DNA from: an uncultured Oscillospiraceae bacterium | GTDB lineage: Bacteria > Bacillota > Clostridia > Oscillospirales > Ruminococcaceae | NCBI GenBank assembly: GCA_900552845.1 | Contig: USBC01000043.1 | Span: forward strand, 1-11,707 | Length of the DNA: 11,707 bases | Reading direction: 5' to 3' | Shown: positions 1 to 6,058 of the stretch, in pieces | Layout: every line of letters starts with the position of its first letter | Numbering within the stretch: the first letter of the stretch is position 1 | Notes under the pieces: generated by a model | Databases searched by the model: none | What the model saw: the letters and a program-made list of their open reading frames with translations, nothing else | Told to the model about the DNA's origin: nothing | Translations under genes and position numbers: made by a program

Positions 1-240
1 TTTTTCTCCTTATTAATAAATAAGTATGTGGATATCGTTTTTGCAAACGAGGAAGAAGCGAAAGCATTTACCGGCGAAGAACCGGAGGAAGCTCTGAGAG
101 TGATAGCCAAGAAATGCAGCATTGCTATTGTGAAAGTTGGAGCAAACGGATCTTATATCCGTAAAGGTACGGAAGAAATTAAAGTGTCGGCTATTCCTGT
201 AGAAAAAGTTCTGGATACCACCGGCGCAGGCGATATTTCA
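1..240 (+). CDS. PfkB-family carbohydrate/nucleoside kinase, internal fragment (5' cut by window, 3' lost at a join)
   Basis: The frame is open from base 1, so the GTG at 28 is not a start: residues FFSLLINKY precede VDIVFANEEEAKAF without a stop. PfkB kinases (ribokinase/adenosine kinase superfamily) transfer a phosphate from ATP to a sugar or nucleoside in the cytoplasm. Visible family marks are the VDIVFANEEEA segment, IAIVKVGANGSYI and the catalytic/anion-hole signature DTTGAGD ending at 234. Family members continue after that Asp with a glycine/alanine-rich helix (AAGFLYG-like). Here the frame instead gives ISDGTGYFET and runs to a stop at 409-411 across sequence antisense to dacF, so homology ends at about 234-240. 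The wording and AT-richer bases resemble Bacteroidetes adenosine-kinase-like proteins, unlike the Clostridia-type genes that follow. It is most likely a foreign piece joined by assembly; the substrate is unknown. Confidence 0.75.
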
Positions 241-278
241 GACGGCACCGGCTACTTTGAGACGCAGGGCGATATCGA

Positions 279-674
279 TTATCTCTGCGGCCCCGCGGAC
301 TGCACCAGCGCCGAGGTAAGAAGCTGCCGTATGGTCAGCTTCTCTCCTACGATCAGTCCGCCGAGGGAGGCGTTGGTGCCGTACAGCATATCCTGGATCC
401 ACATGGGATAGGCGGCGGTTTCCTGATCCAGATCCTTTACATTCTCCAGTACCAGTATGGCGGTCATAATTTTGGTCAGCGATGCCGGATACATCTGCTG
501 GTCGGCGTTTTTTTCATAAAGAACCAGTCCGGTATCCAGATTTTCCAAATACACCGCCTTACTGGTCAGGGTAAAGTCCGGCTCATAGCTGATGGCAGCC
601 GCCGGACAGAACAGCATCACCGCCGCCAGTACAAATGCCAGCAGTCCGCACAGGATCCGTTTTTTTCCCCGCAT
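279..674 (-). CDS. dacF: D-alanyl-D-alanine carboxypeptidase (DacF/PBP5-type, S11 family), N-terminal fragment
   Basis: This family removes the terminal D-Ala from peptidoglycan pentapeptides outside the membrane; DacF-type enzymes in spore formers are linked to sporulation. An N-terminal signal peptide spans about residues 1-27 (basic MRGKKR, hydrophobic core, AAA cleavage region). The catalytic tetrad motif SxxK is present as SLTK at residues 65-68 inside YPASLTKIMTA. The segment LTIRQLLTSALVQSA leads into the second motif, SxN, expected at residues 126-128. Here S126-A127 are followed by GPQR and a stop, so real homology ends near base 294. The SxN asparagine, the KTG motif and most of the ~380-residue enzyme are missing. 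The ATG at 674 has a GGAGGT ribosome binding site upstream. It is the last gene of the minus-strand cluster. The break coincides with the join described for the left end, so the gene is probably intact in the real genome. Confidence 0.85.
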   Translation of the reverse strand: MRGKKRILCGLLAFVLAAVMLFCPAAAISYEPDFTLTSKAVYLENLDTGLVLYEKNADQQMYPASLTKIMTAILVLENVKDLDQETAAYPMWIQDMLYGTNASLGGLIVGEKLTIRQLLTSALVQSAGPQR

Positions 675-724
675 GATAAAAATACCTCCGCAAATTCATT
701 CTGTTTCTGCTGCGCCCAAGCGGA

Positions 725-1111
725 TCAGCCCTCGGCTGCGTCCTTCTCCTTTTTGGCGCCGCTGATCAGCCCCGAGACCTTGTCCATCACATCGGGGACC
801 ATGCCCACCACACGGTCGGCGGTATTGTTATAGCTTTGCACCTGCAGCAGCTTTACATCACCGTTTTTTACAATAAGGAACGCCAACGGCGTGATGGTAA
901 CGCCGCCGCCGGTGCCGCCGCCGAACAGCTCCTTCTGGGAGGCAGGCAGGTCGCCGCCGCCGCTGCCAAAGCCGAAGGAGACCTTGCTGACCGGCAGGAT
1001 CACGGTGCCGTCGGGGGTGACGATCTCCCGCCCGATGACGGAATTGGAGTCAATCAAAGCCTGAAGATTTTTCATGTTGCTTTCGGTCAGCTCGCCCAGA
1101 TAGTGCGCCAT
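725..1111 (-). CDS. gerW: GerW (YtfJ) family sporulation protein
   Basis: The 128-residue product matches the GerW/YtfJ family, which in Bacillus is made in the forespore and needed for normal spore germination; its biochemical role is unclear. Family marks are the N-terminal helix SNMKNLQALIDSNSVIG, the strand pair EIVTPDGTVILPVSKVSFGFG (residues 29-49), a glycine-rich loop (residues 63-70), VTITPLAFLIVKNGDVKLLQV (residues 71-91), and a C-terminal amphipathic helix with PDVMDKV. There is no signal peptide, so it is cytoplasmic. The ATG at 1111 follows a TGAGGTAA ribosome binding site. It sits 58 bases downstream of the DUF2953 gene, its usual neighbour, and 50 bases upstream of dacF. Length is normal for the family. 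Its presence indicates an organism with sporulation ability or recent spore-forming ancestry. Confidence 0.9.
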   Translation of the reverse strand: MAHYLGELTESNMKNLQALIDSNSVIGREIVTPDGTVILPVSKVSFGFGSGGGDLPASQKELFGGGTGGGVTITPLAFLIVKNGDVKLLQVQSYNNTADRVVGMVPDVMDKVSGLISGAKKEKDAAEG

Positions 1112-1169
1112 AGTAGTTACCTCAACTTTCTGAATGTTCTTTCTATTTTAGTGTTGTTTTGCAAATCGT

Positions 1170-1778
1170 CTATTTCGCAAACCGCAGGTACGCCCGTCCG
1201 CCCTGCCACAGCAGCCGGAATCCTGCGCCGAGCAGGATCATCGGACAAACCAAAAGCAGCAGATCGGCGTCGGCGGTCTCCCCATCGGGACCCGAAAGAT
1301 AGTCCTGAAAGACCTCCGCCTTAAATTCCTTTACACGGATATGCCGGCTCAGAAAAGCATAAACGGTATACAGCAGCGCATTGGCTCTGCCATACCGGAT
1401 CGCCGTCTGATCGGCTTCCTCGGCGGCAACAGTCATGGTGATACGGCACCGCTTCAGGGTAATGGCACCCAGCGTTTTTCGCAGGGCGGTATGCAGCGTC
1501 GGCAGCAGGTCGTTGATGAGACAAAGCCAATCCATAAAGGGGTGCGGCTCGGCGCTTTTTTCCTTGGGAGGCTTCTTTTCGCCGGCTTGCTTTTCCTGCT
1601 TTTCCGTTTTTTCGGCTTCCGCCTTCTCCGGCAGGGGGTAAAGGGTGAACCGCAAAAACAGCCATTTGCCCTCGGCGGTAAAGTCGCCGCTGTGGTAGCC
1701 AAGCGACAGCCCCGCAGGAATAAGCAGCAGCACAAGGATCAGCGCCAGCAGCCCCAGAACGATCCACAGGGCGATCAC
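1170..1778 (-). CDS. DUF2953 domain-containing membrane-anchored protein
   Basis: A 202-residue protein with an N-terminal membrane helix (about residues 3-24), a strand-rich stretch (GDFTAEGKWLFLRFTLYPL, residues 31-49), a highly charged Lys/Glu linker (residues 51-77), and a segment typical of DUF2953 (LGAITLKRCRITMTVAAEEADQTAIRYGRANALLYTVY, residues 103-140). A second hydrophobic helix lies at about 172-190. Its function is not established; the family almost always sits beside gerW/ytfJ in spore-forming Firmicutes, suggesting a role in sporulation or the spore membrane (inference). The start is the GTG at 1778, chosen because GTGA at 1778-1775 overlaps the scpB stop, a sign of translational coupling. 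The product ends at 1170, before gerW. The charged linker is lineage-variable and of low complexity. Confidence 0.8.
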   Translation of the reverse strand: MIALWIVLGLLALILVLLLIPAGLSLGYHSGDFTAEGKWLFLRFTLYPLPEKAEAEKTEKQEKQAGEKKPPKEKSAEPHPFMDWLCLINDLLPTLHTALRKTLGAITLKRCRITMTVAAEEADQTAIRYGRANALLYTVYAFLSRHIRVKEFKAEVFQDYLSGPDGETADADLLLLVCPMILLGAGFRLLWQGGRAYLRFAK

Positions 1779-2359
1779 GGGGCTTCCTCCGGTAGGGTCA
1801 GGTCGTCAAAGCCCAGCTGCTCCTCTTCGGCGGTATCCTCGGTGTCGGCAGACGGCTGCAGGTCGGGCAGCTCACTTAAATCGGAAAGCCCGAAGCAGCG
1901 CAGGAACGCCGCCGTGGTGCGGAACGCCACCGGTCTGCCCGGCAGCTCCATGCGGCCGGCTTCCTCTATCAGCCCTTTTTCCTCCAGCGAAGCCACCACC
2001 GAGGAGCTGTCCACACCTCTTACCTGCTCGATGAAGCTGCGGGTCACCGGCTGGTTGTAGGCGATAACGGCAAGCACCTCCATGGCGGCGTTGGAAAGGG
2101 GCGTGTTGCTGCGCAGCTCCAGCGCCGTCCTTATCACCGTATCGTAGCCGGTAACGGTACACAGCTGCCAGCTGTTCTCCAGCCGGCGCAGCTCCAGCGG
2201 CAGCTCACTCTCTGCAAGGCGCTGCTGCAATAAAACACACTGCTCCGCTGCCTCGGCATGGCTCATCGCCAGCGCCTCCGCCAAACGGTCGGTCTCCAGC
2301 GGCTCACCCGCCGCAAACAGTATGGCAAATATCTTTTTCTGATCGTCGGTCAAATTCAT
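1775..2359 (-). CDS. scpB: Segregation and condensation protein B
   Basis: ScpB is a winged-helix protein that dimerises and binds the kleisin ScpA, forming with Smc the condensin-like complex that compacts and segregates the chromosome. The 194-residue product has the expected length. The first winged-helix domain is at about residues 1-75 and the second at about 85-160. The most conserved stretch is SNAAMEVLAVIAYNQPVTR (residues 89-107), followed by IEQVRGVDSSSVVASLEEKGLIEE, then GRPVAFRTTAAFLRCFGLSDLSELP (residues 141-165). The tail (about 166-194) is acidic and probably disordered. It lies 27 bases downstream of scpA and overlaps the next gene by four bases, so the three are co-transcribed. 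The start ATG at 2359 has a modest GAGGA element about 10 bases upstream. Confidence 0.95.
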   Translation of the reverse strand: MNLTDDQKKIFAILFAAGEPLETDRLAEALAMSHAEAAEQCVLLQQRLAESELPLELRRLENSWQLCTVTGYDTVIRTALELRSNTPLSNAAMEVLAVIAYNQPVTRSFIEQVRGVDSSSVVASLEEKGLIEEAGRMELPGRPVAFRTTAAFLRCFGLSDLSELPDLQPSADTEDTAEEEQLGFDDLTLPEEAP

Positions 2360-2386
2360 CGGTCGTCCTCGTTTTCTTCGGTTTAA

Positions 2387-3106
2387 TCAGCGTTTGTCAG
2401 CCCTGCTTTCCCGTCCGGCAAATACCAGCTCGGTGTCGTCCTCGGCAAGATGCACACGCCCCGCCTTCAGCAGCTCCAGCACCGCCATAAAGGTGGCGAC
2501 CAGCTCACTGCGGTCACGGTTGTCTGCCCAGATATTCTGCAGGCTCACCTTGCCGCGGCGGTAAAAGCCGCGCAGCAGGTGCATAATGCGGCTTGCCACC
2601 GAGACAACGGGCTTGGTGACCAGCGGGGTAAAGGCGGCCTCCTGCGGGGGCAGGCGGCGCTTTCCTCTGCCGCACGCCGACCAGTAGGCGGCGGTCAGCT
2701 CGTCCACCGGGTGACGGCGGCGGTAGGTGGGGTCGATCTCCAGCGGCATGGGCGCACGGGTAAATACCGACCAACCGGTATCCCGCAGACGCAGCAGCGC
2801 CGCTGCCTGCTTGCAGCTTTGATATTCCAGCAGCTGTCCCACCAGCTCGGCGCGGGGGTCGTCCTCTTTTTCACAGCGGGGCAGCAGACTGGCGGTTTTG
2901 ATATAGACCAGTCGTGAAGCCATCTCCAAAAATTCGCTGGCAACCTCCATTTGATGCTCCTGCAGGGCGCGGATATACACCATGTATTGCTCCAGCAGGC
3001 TGCTGATGTTGATATCGTAAATGTCGATCTGATGCTTGGAGAGCAGCGCTAAAATAAGATCCAGCGGCCCCTCGTATTCATTGACCTTAAAGGTGAGTTT
3101 TTCCAT
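2387..3106 (-). CDS. scpA: Segregation and condensation protein A (kleisin)
   Basis: ScpA is the kleisin subunit that bridges the two heads of the Smc dimer and carries the ScpB dimer. The 239-residue product is of normal length. The N-terminal Smc-binding domain is clear: FKVNEYEGPLDLILALL at residues 6-22, then SKHQIDIYDINISSLLEQY and the long helix ending MASRLVYIKTASLLPR. The central part is basic and variable (RRRHPVDELTAAYW, GRGKRRLP). The C-terminal winged helix that contacts the other Smc head is seen in DRSELVATFMAVLELLKAGRVHL and DTELVF. The start ATG at 3106 has AAGGAA upstream, just past the end of the M50 protease gene (12-base gap), so it is the second gene of the operon. The pairing with scpB immediately downstream is universal in Firmicutes. 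Confidence 0.95.
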   Translation of the reverse strand: MEKLTFKVNEYEGPLDLILALLSKHQIDIYDINISSLLEQYMVYIRALQEHQMEVASEFLEMASRLVYIKTASLLPRCEKEDDPRAELVGQLLEYQSCKQAAALLRLRDTGWSVFTRAPMPLEIDPTYRRRHPVDELTAAYWSACGRGKRRLPPQEAAFTPLVTKPVVSVASRIMHLLRGFYRRGKVSLQNIWADNRDRSELVATFMAVLELLKAGRVHLAEDDTELVFAGRESRADKR

Positions 3107-3118
3107 TTTTGTCGTTCC

Positions 3119-3766
3119 TTATCCCAAAAATGCGGTAATAAGATTTAAGAAGCTGTAAACAGCGTTCCGCAGGAAGGCAAGCGGGCCGTCCAGCCAGCCC
3201 AGCATAAGAATGATGAACACGCCGTAGATGATGTACCGTTCATACTGCATCACCTTGTAGTAAAGACGGGCGGGCAGTACGGCGGTCAGCACACGGCTGC
3301 CGTCCAGCGGCGGAATGGGAATGAGATTGAACACTGCCAGATTGATATTGAGCAGGCACATGATATAGAAGATCTGTGCAATGGCGGAGGCGGTGGTAAA
3401 GCTGATGGTGATGGCAGGGTAAATGATGTAACACCACAGCTTGTACAAAATCATGGAAAGCAGCGCCAGCAGAATGTTGGCGGCAGGACCCGCCAAAGCG
3501 GTCAGGATCATTCCCTTTTTGACATTTTTGTAGTAGCGGGTGGAAACCGGCACCGGCTTTGCCCAACCGAAGCCGGTAAAGAGCATCAGAACAGAGCCGA
3601 TGAGGTCAAGGTGCGGCAGCGGATTCAAAGTAAGCCGCCCCATATTCTTGGCGGTAGGATCGCCCTGCTTCCAGCTTGCCCAGGCGTGGGCACATTCATG
3701 GATCGGGATAGCGGTGAGCAGCACCATAGCGCGCACCACATAGGTAAACAGTGATTGTCTGAACAT
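3119..3766 (-). CDS. Site-2 protease family (M50) membrane metalloprotease
   Basis: A 215-residue polytopic membrane protein of the M50 intramembrane zinc protease family, compact form. The zinc-binding HExxH motif is HECAH at residues 23-27 in the first membrane helix. The third ligand motif is NLIPIPPLDG at residues 147-156, with Asp155 as the expected ligand. About four to five further hydrophobic segments are visible (roughly 53-68, 86-110, 112-138, 176-192). The substrate is unknown; this short branch commonly stands directly upstream of scpA in Clostridia, as here, without being the RseP or SpoIVFB protease. The ATG at 3766 follows AAAGGAGA. It is the first gene of the minus-strand operon and is read from the promoter proposed near 3819-3847. 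Confidence 0.9.
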   Translation of the reverse strand: MFRQSLFTYVVRAMVLLTAIPIHECAHAWASWKQGDPTAKNMGRLTLNPLPHLDLIGSVLMLFTGFGWAKPVPVSTRYYKNVKKGMILTALAGPAANILLALLSMILYKLWCYIIYPAITISFTTASAIAQIFYIMCLLNINLAVFNLIPIPPLDGSRVLTAVLPARLYYKVMQYERYIIYGVFIILMLGWLDGPLAFLRNAVYSFLNLITAFLG

Positions 3767-3818
3767 AGGGTCTCCTTTGACCGGTATGGATTTTTTCAGC
3801 GTAAATTTTTTCTATTCT

Positions 3819-3847
3819 ATTATATATCAAAAGCCACCGGAACACAA
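3819..3847 (-). promoter_or_regulatory. Probable sigma-A promoter of the M50-scpAB-gerW operon
   Basis: On the minus strand, TATAAT lies at 3824-3819 and TTGTGT at 3847-3842, with a 17-base spacer. The stretch is AT-rich in a GC-rich setting and lies about 50 bases upstream of the M50 gene start. The -10 is perfect; the -35 matches only TTG plus spacing. Confidence 0.5.
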
Positions 3848-3991
3848 GCGAACAAAGCGTGAACTTTGGGGGAAGAAATCTATCTCCCGCACCCGCGCGC
3901 CGCGACCCGTTCTATGCCTTAGTCTCGTCTCGCCTATCGGCGTCGCAAAGACTTATAAAAGTTTTTAATTTGTACGGCTCGCCGCCGGGGC

Positions 3992-4017
3992 GTTTCTTTT
4001 TCTCCTGAAAAAGAAAC
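3992..4017. repeat. Perfect 11-bp hairpin in left arm
   Basis: GTTTCTTTTTC (3992-4002), loop TCCT, GAAAAAGAAAC (4007-4017). It is the counterpart of the hairpin at 4504-4529 in the right arm. Confidence 0.8.
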
Positions 4018-4026
4018 CAAAACAGG

Positions 4027-4055
4027 GCAAAGGGGAACCGGGCTTTCCCCTTTGC
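4027..4055. repeat. Perfect 11-bp hairpin
   Basis: GCAAAGGGGAA (4027-4037), seven-base loop, TTCCCCTTTGC (4045-4055). It lies just inside the left arm of the TIR element. Confidence 0.8.
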
Positions 4056-4084
4056 AAACCCCTTTGACGCTTGGCTGCGCTGGA

Positions 4085-4127
4085 TACGAATGTTGTTTTT
4101 CTGCGGCAGCAGAAAAAAACATTCGTA
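4085..4127. repeat. 19-bp hairpin with one bulged base
   Basis: The arm at 4085-4104 (begins TACGAATGTT, ends CTGC) pairs with 4109-4127 (begins GCAG, ends AACATTCGTA) over 19 base pairs, with one extra G on the left side and the loop GGCA. It is the longest stem in the element. Confidence 0.8.
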
Positions 4128-4134
4128 CTGCGCA

Positions 4135-4169
4135 CAGATGCGCTCCAAAGGTAGCTGCTGGCGCATCTG
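4135..4169. repeat. 9-bp hairpin
   Basis: CAGATGCGC (4135-4143) pairs perfectly with GCGCATCTG (4161-4169) around a 17-base loop. Confidence 0.65.
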
Positions 4170-4184
4170 CCCCCACTCCCCTAC

Positions 4185-4210
4185 CCCCTCCCCCGACCTC
4201 GGGGGAGGGG
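4185..4210. repeat. Perfect 12-bp GC-rich hairpin
   Basis: CCCCTCCCCCGA (4185-4196), loop CC, TCGGGGGAGGGG (4199-4210). No T-run follows on either strand, so it is not an ordinary intrinsic terminator. Confidence 0.8.
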
Positions 4211-4317
4211 ATTTCTGTCCCACCTACTGCTTGTTGTACTATACGCGCTTGGCAAGTGCTGAGTGCTATGGGCATTTAGGGCAGCAGTCCCGAAGGTATT
4301 TACCCACTTTCCCCGTA

Positions 4318-4341
4318 GTCCCCCTCCTCAGAGGAGGGGAC
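4318..4341. repeat. 11-bp hairpin with one bulge
   Basis: GTCCCCCTCCTC (4318-4329) and GAGGAGGGGAC (4331-4341) pair with one bulged C and a single-base spacer. Confidence 0.7.
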
Positions 4342-4361
4342 AGGGGTGGTGGTTCGCCATT

Positions 4362-4377
4362 CCGCGCTCCAGCGCGG
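4362..4377. repeat. Perfect 7-bp hairpin
   Basis: CCGCGCT (4362-4368), CC, AGCGCGG (4371-4377). Confidence 0.6.
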
Positions 4378-4477
4378 CAGGCGATAAAAATGCGTCGCAG
4401 ACACCCTATAAGCACCGTTTAGCCTACGCTTCGGGACGGCGCAGCCCGTTCCGAGCGGGCGTTCCGGTGCGTGGGGT

Positions 4478-4494
4478 CTCGGGGTTCCCCCGAG
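4478..4494. repeat. Perfect 7-bp hairpin
   Basis: CTCGGGG (4478-4484), loop TTC, CCCCGAG (4488-4494). It lies just inside the right arm of the TIR element. Confidence 0.6.
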
Positions 4495-4503
4495 CGTGTT
4501 TTG

Positions 4504-4529
4504 CTTCCTTTTGCACGAGCAAAAGGAAG
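4504..4529. repeat. Perfect 11-bp hairpin in right arm
   Basis: CTTCCTTTTGC (4504-4514), loop ACGA, GCAAAAGGAAG (4519-4529). Read on the opposite strand it aligns base for base with the left-arm hairpin at 3992-4017, with three pair changes all compensated. Confidence 0.8.
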
Positions 4530-4687
4530 TCCCCGCCGGATAGGCGTACAAACCAAGCTATCTAAAAGACTTTGCGACGCCGTTAGGCGACATGGGACTA
4601 ACCCCTTATTTCCTGCCGAACGGTTCTCTTTTTATTCCAATTCCGCGAAAAAATAATGAACCCCCTGTAAAGATTTTGCTGGCGCGG

Positions 4688-4716
4688 TAGACAAGCGGGA
4701 CAAAAACCGCTATAAT
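4688..4716 (+). promoter_or_regulatory. Strong sigma-A promoter of the FKBP-type lipoprotein gene
   Basis: TAGACA at 4688-4693 and TATAAT at 4711-4716, spaced by 17 bases: 11 of 12 consensus positions. A 5-bp inverted repeat, GCGGT (4684-4688) and ACCGC (4706-4710), flanks the spacer; its meaning is unknown. The leader is about 50 bases. Confidence 0.8.
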
Positions 4717-4774
4717 AGGGAACGATATTATGCTGCCGTTTTATGGGCAGTCTGAAAATTTGGAGGAACCCAAA

Positions 4775-5959
4775 ATGAAGAAATTTGTAAAAGTGCTGGC
4801 TGTTTTAATGGCACTCGCCCTTTGCGCAGGGCTGACCGCCTGCGGCAACAAGCAGGGCAACGGTGACGCTGCCGTGAATTACAGCCTGGGACTGACCACC
4901 GACGGACGTTTTGAAGGCATTAAAGCCAAGGACTATGTGACTCTGGGACAGTACACCGGAATCCAGTACGACGAAAGCGTTTTAACCGTCAAGGAAGAGG
5001 ATATTCAGAAGAAGATCGACTCCATCATGTCCAGCCACACCTACAAAGCGTACGAGGACGAGCGTGAGATCGTAGACGGCGATACCCTGAACATCGACTA
5101 TGTCGGCAAGGTGGACGGCGTGGAATTTGAGGGCGGCAGCACCGGCGGCGAGGGCACCGAGGTGACCATCGGCGTGACCAGCTACATTGATGATTTCCTG
5201 GAGCAGCTCATCGGTCACAAGGTGGGCGAGACCTTTGATATCAATGTCACCTTCCCCGATCCCTACACGAATAACCCCGATCTTGCCGGTAAGGAAGCCA
5301 CCTTTACCGTGACTATCAACCACATCATCGTCACCCGTACCTACGAGCTGACCGATGACTTTGTGGAAAAGAACCTGAAGGAATCCTATGGCTACACCAG
5401 TGTGGAGAATATGCGCGAGACCATCGCCAAGGATCTGCGCGATGAGCAGGTCTACAATGCCATGATGGAGACCATACTGAAAAACTGCCCCGTAAGCGAG
5501 GTTCCCCAGAAGCTGGTTGATAACGAGATCACCATTGTAACAAAGCAGCTGAAGTACACCGCTTTGCAATACAATATGGATGTTTCCAAGCTGCTGGCCT
5601 ACTACTACGGTGTGGACAGCGAGGAAGCCTTCCGCACTAAATACGAGGAGCAGATCCGCGAGTCCATCTCTCAGTACATTGTGCTGATGGCAATTGCCGA
5701 GAATGAAAATCTGTTTGCCACCGAGGACGACCTGAAGGAATACTTCAAAAACGAGATGAACACCGAGGATTACTCCGAGTATGTAGCGCAGTACGGCTAC
5801 GGCTATCTGTACCGTGTTGCAATCTTCAATAAGGTCGGCGCCTTCCTGGAGGAGCAGAACCCCGCTCCCAGCTACACCGATATCAATGAAATCATCGTGC
5901 CTGCCGCAACCGATGATGAGCCTTCTGCCGAGGAAAACACCGAAACCCCTGCGGCATAA
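4775..5959 (+). CDS. FKBP-type peptidyl-prolyl isomerase lipoprotein with trigger-factor-like C-terminal region
   Basis: The start is taken at 4775 because the ATG is preceded by GGAGG (4762-4766) and opens a signal sequence; the upstream in-frame ATG at 4730 would add 15 polar residues before it. The product is 394 residues. Residues 1-22 are a lipoprotein signal with lipobox LTAC and Cys23, so the mature protein is tethered outside the membrane. An FKBP domain spans about 97-185 (VDGDTLNIDYVGKVDGVEFEGG, then IDDFLEQLIGHKVGETFDINVTFP and AGKEATFTVTINHI). Residues about 190-360 are helical and charged like the trigger-factor C-terminal chaperone arm (LTDDFVEK, SEVPQKLVDNEI, long helices, YRVAIFNKVGAFLEE). 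An acidic tail ends the protein. It probably assists folding of secreted proteins, comparable in role to PrsA but with a different catalytic domain (inference). It is monocistronic, with its own promoter and terminator. Confidence 0.88.
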   Translation: MKKFVKVLAVLMALALCAGLTACGNKQGNGDAAVNYSLGLTTDGRFEGIKAKDYVTLGQYTGIQYDESVLTVKEEDIQKKIDSIMSSHTYKAYEDEREIVDGDTLNIDYVGKVDGVEFEGGSTGGEGTEVTIGVTSYIDDFLEQLIGHKVGETFDINVTFPDPYTNNPDLAGKEATFTVTINHIIVTRTYELTDDFVEKNLKESYGYTSVENMRETIAKDLRDEQVYNAMMETILKNCPVSEVPQKLVDNEITIVTKQLKYTALQYNMDVSKLLAYYYGVDSEEAFRTKYEEQIRESISQYIVLMAIAENENLFATEDDLKEYFKNEMNTEDYSEYVAQYGYGYLYRVAIFNKVGAFLEEQNPAPSYTDINEIIVPAATDDEPSAEENTETPAA

Positions 5960-5978
5960 ATCTCAAGCCCGAACCCCG

Positions 5979-6006
5979 GCCGCCGTGCTTTGGCACGGCG
6001 GCTTTT
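5979..6006 (+). terminator. Rho-independent terminator after the FKBP-type lipoprotein gene
   Basis: GCCGCCGTGC (5979-5988), loop TTTG, GCACGGCGGC (5993-6002), then TTTT at 6003-6006. Perfect 10-bp stem 19 bases past the stop codon. Confidence 0.9.
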
Positions 6007-6058
6007 CTGATCTCTGCGAGGCGGGACGGGAACAAGACCTGTACCTTGGAGTGATTTT

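Larger units (their letters stand above)
3919..4601. repeat. ~680-bp non-coding element bounded by ~105-bp imperfect terminal inverted repeats
   Basis: No credible gene lies between 3767 and 4774. Bases 3919-4023 and the reverse complement of 4498-4601 align end to end at roughly three-quarters identity by eye. Both begin TTAGTC and end CAAAAC. They share the 13-mer CGGCGTCGCAAAG (3938-3950, matched at 4570-4582), TTTGTACG (3969-3976, matched at 4545-4552) and a GGCGGGG-like block. Each arm holds a CGCC(N4)GGCG mini-hairpin and an 11-bp perfect hairpin. The interior is a series of further hairpins. There is no transposase and no obvious target-site duplication beside TTAGTC/GACTAA. It could be a MITE-like non-autonomous element, a remnant, or a structured transcript; the sequence alone does not decide. 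The open frames across it are rich in Pro, Gly and Arg from the palindromes and have no good starts. Confidence 0.65.

Noticed and set aside
28..411. A 127-codon open frame joining PfkB sequence to further residues, as a fusion protein
   Set aside because: Homology ends near 237 and the rest of the frame is antisense to dacF; the frame also extends left of its apparent GTG start to the window edge.
3912..4656. Several overlapping open frames of 75-113 codons on both strands
   Set aside because: They are produced by palindromes, are rich in Pro, Gly, Arg and Ser, occur on both strands with similar composition and lack convincing ribosome binding sites.
4730..4774. Upstream ATG at 4730 as start of the lipoprotein
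   Set aside because: It would put 15 polar residues before the signal peptide; the ATG at 4775 has a well-spaced GGAGG.
4982..5569. 195-codon minus-strand open frame opposite the FKBP lipoprotein gene
   Set aside because: Mirror of a well-supported coding region with promoter, ribosome binding site and terminator; no ribosome binding site or recognisable domain of its own.
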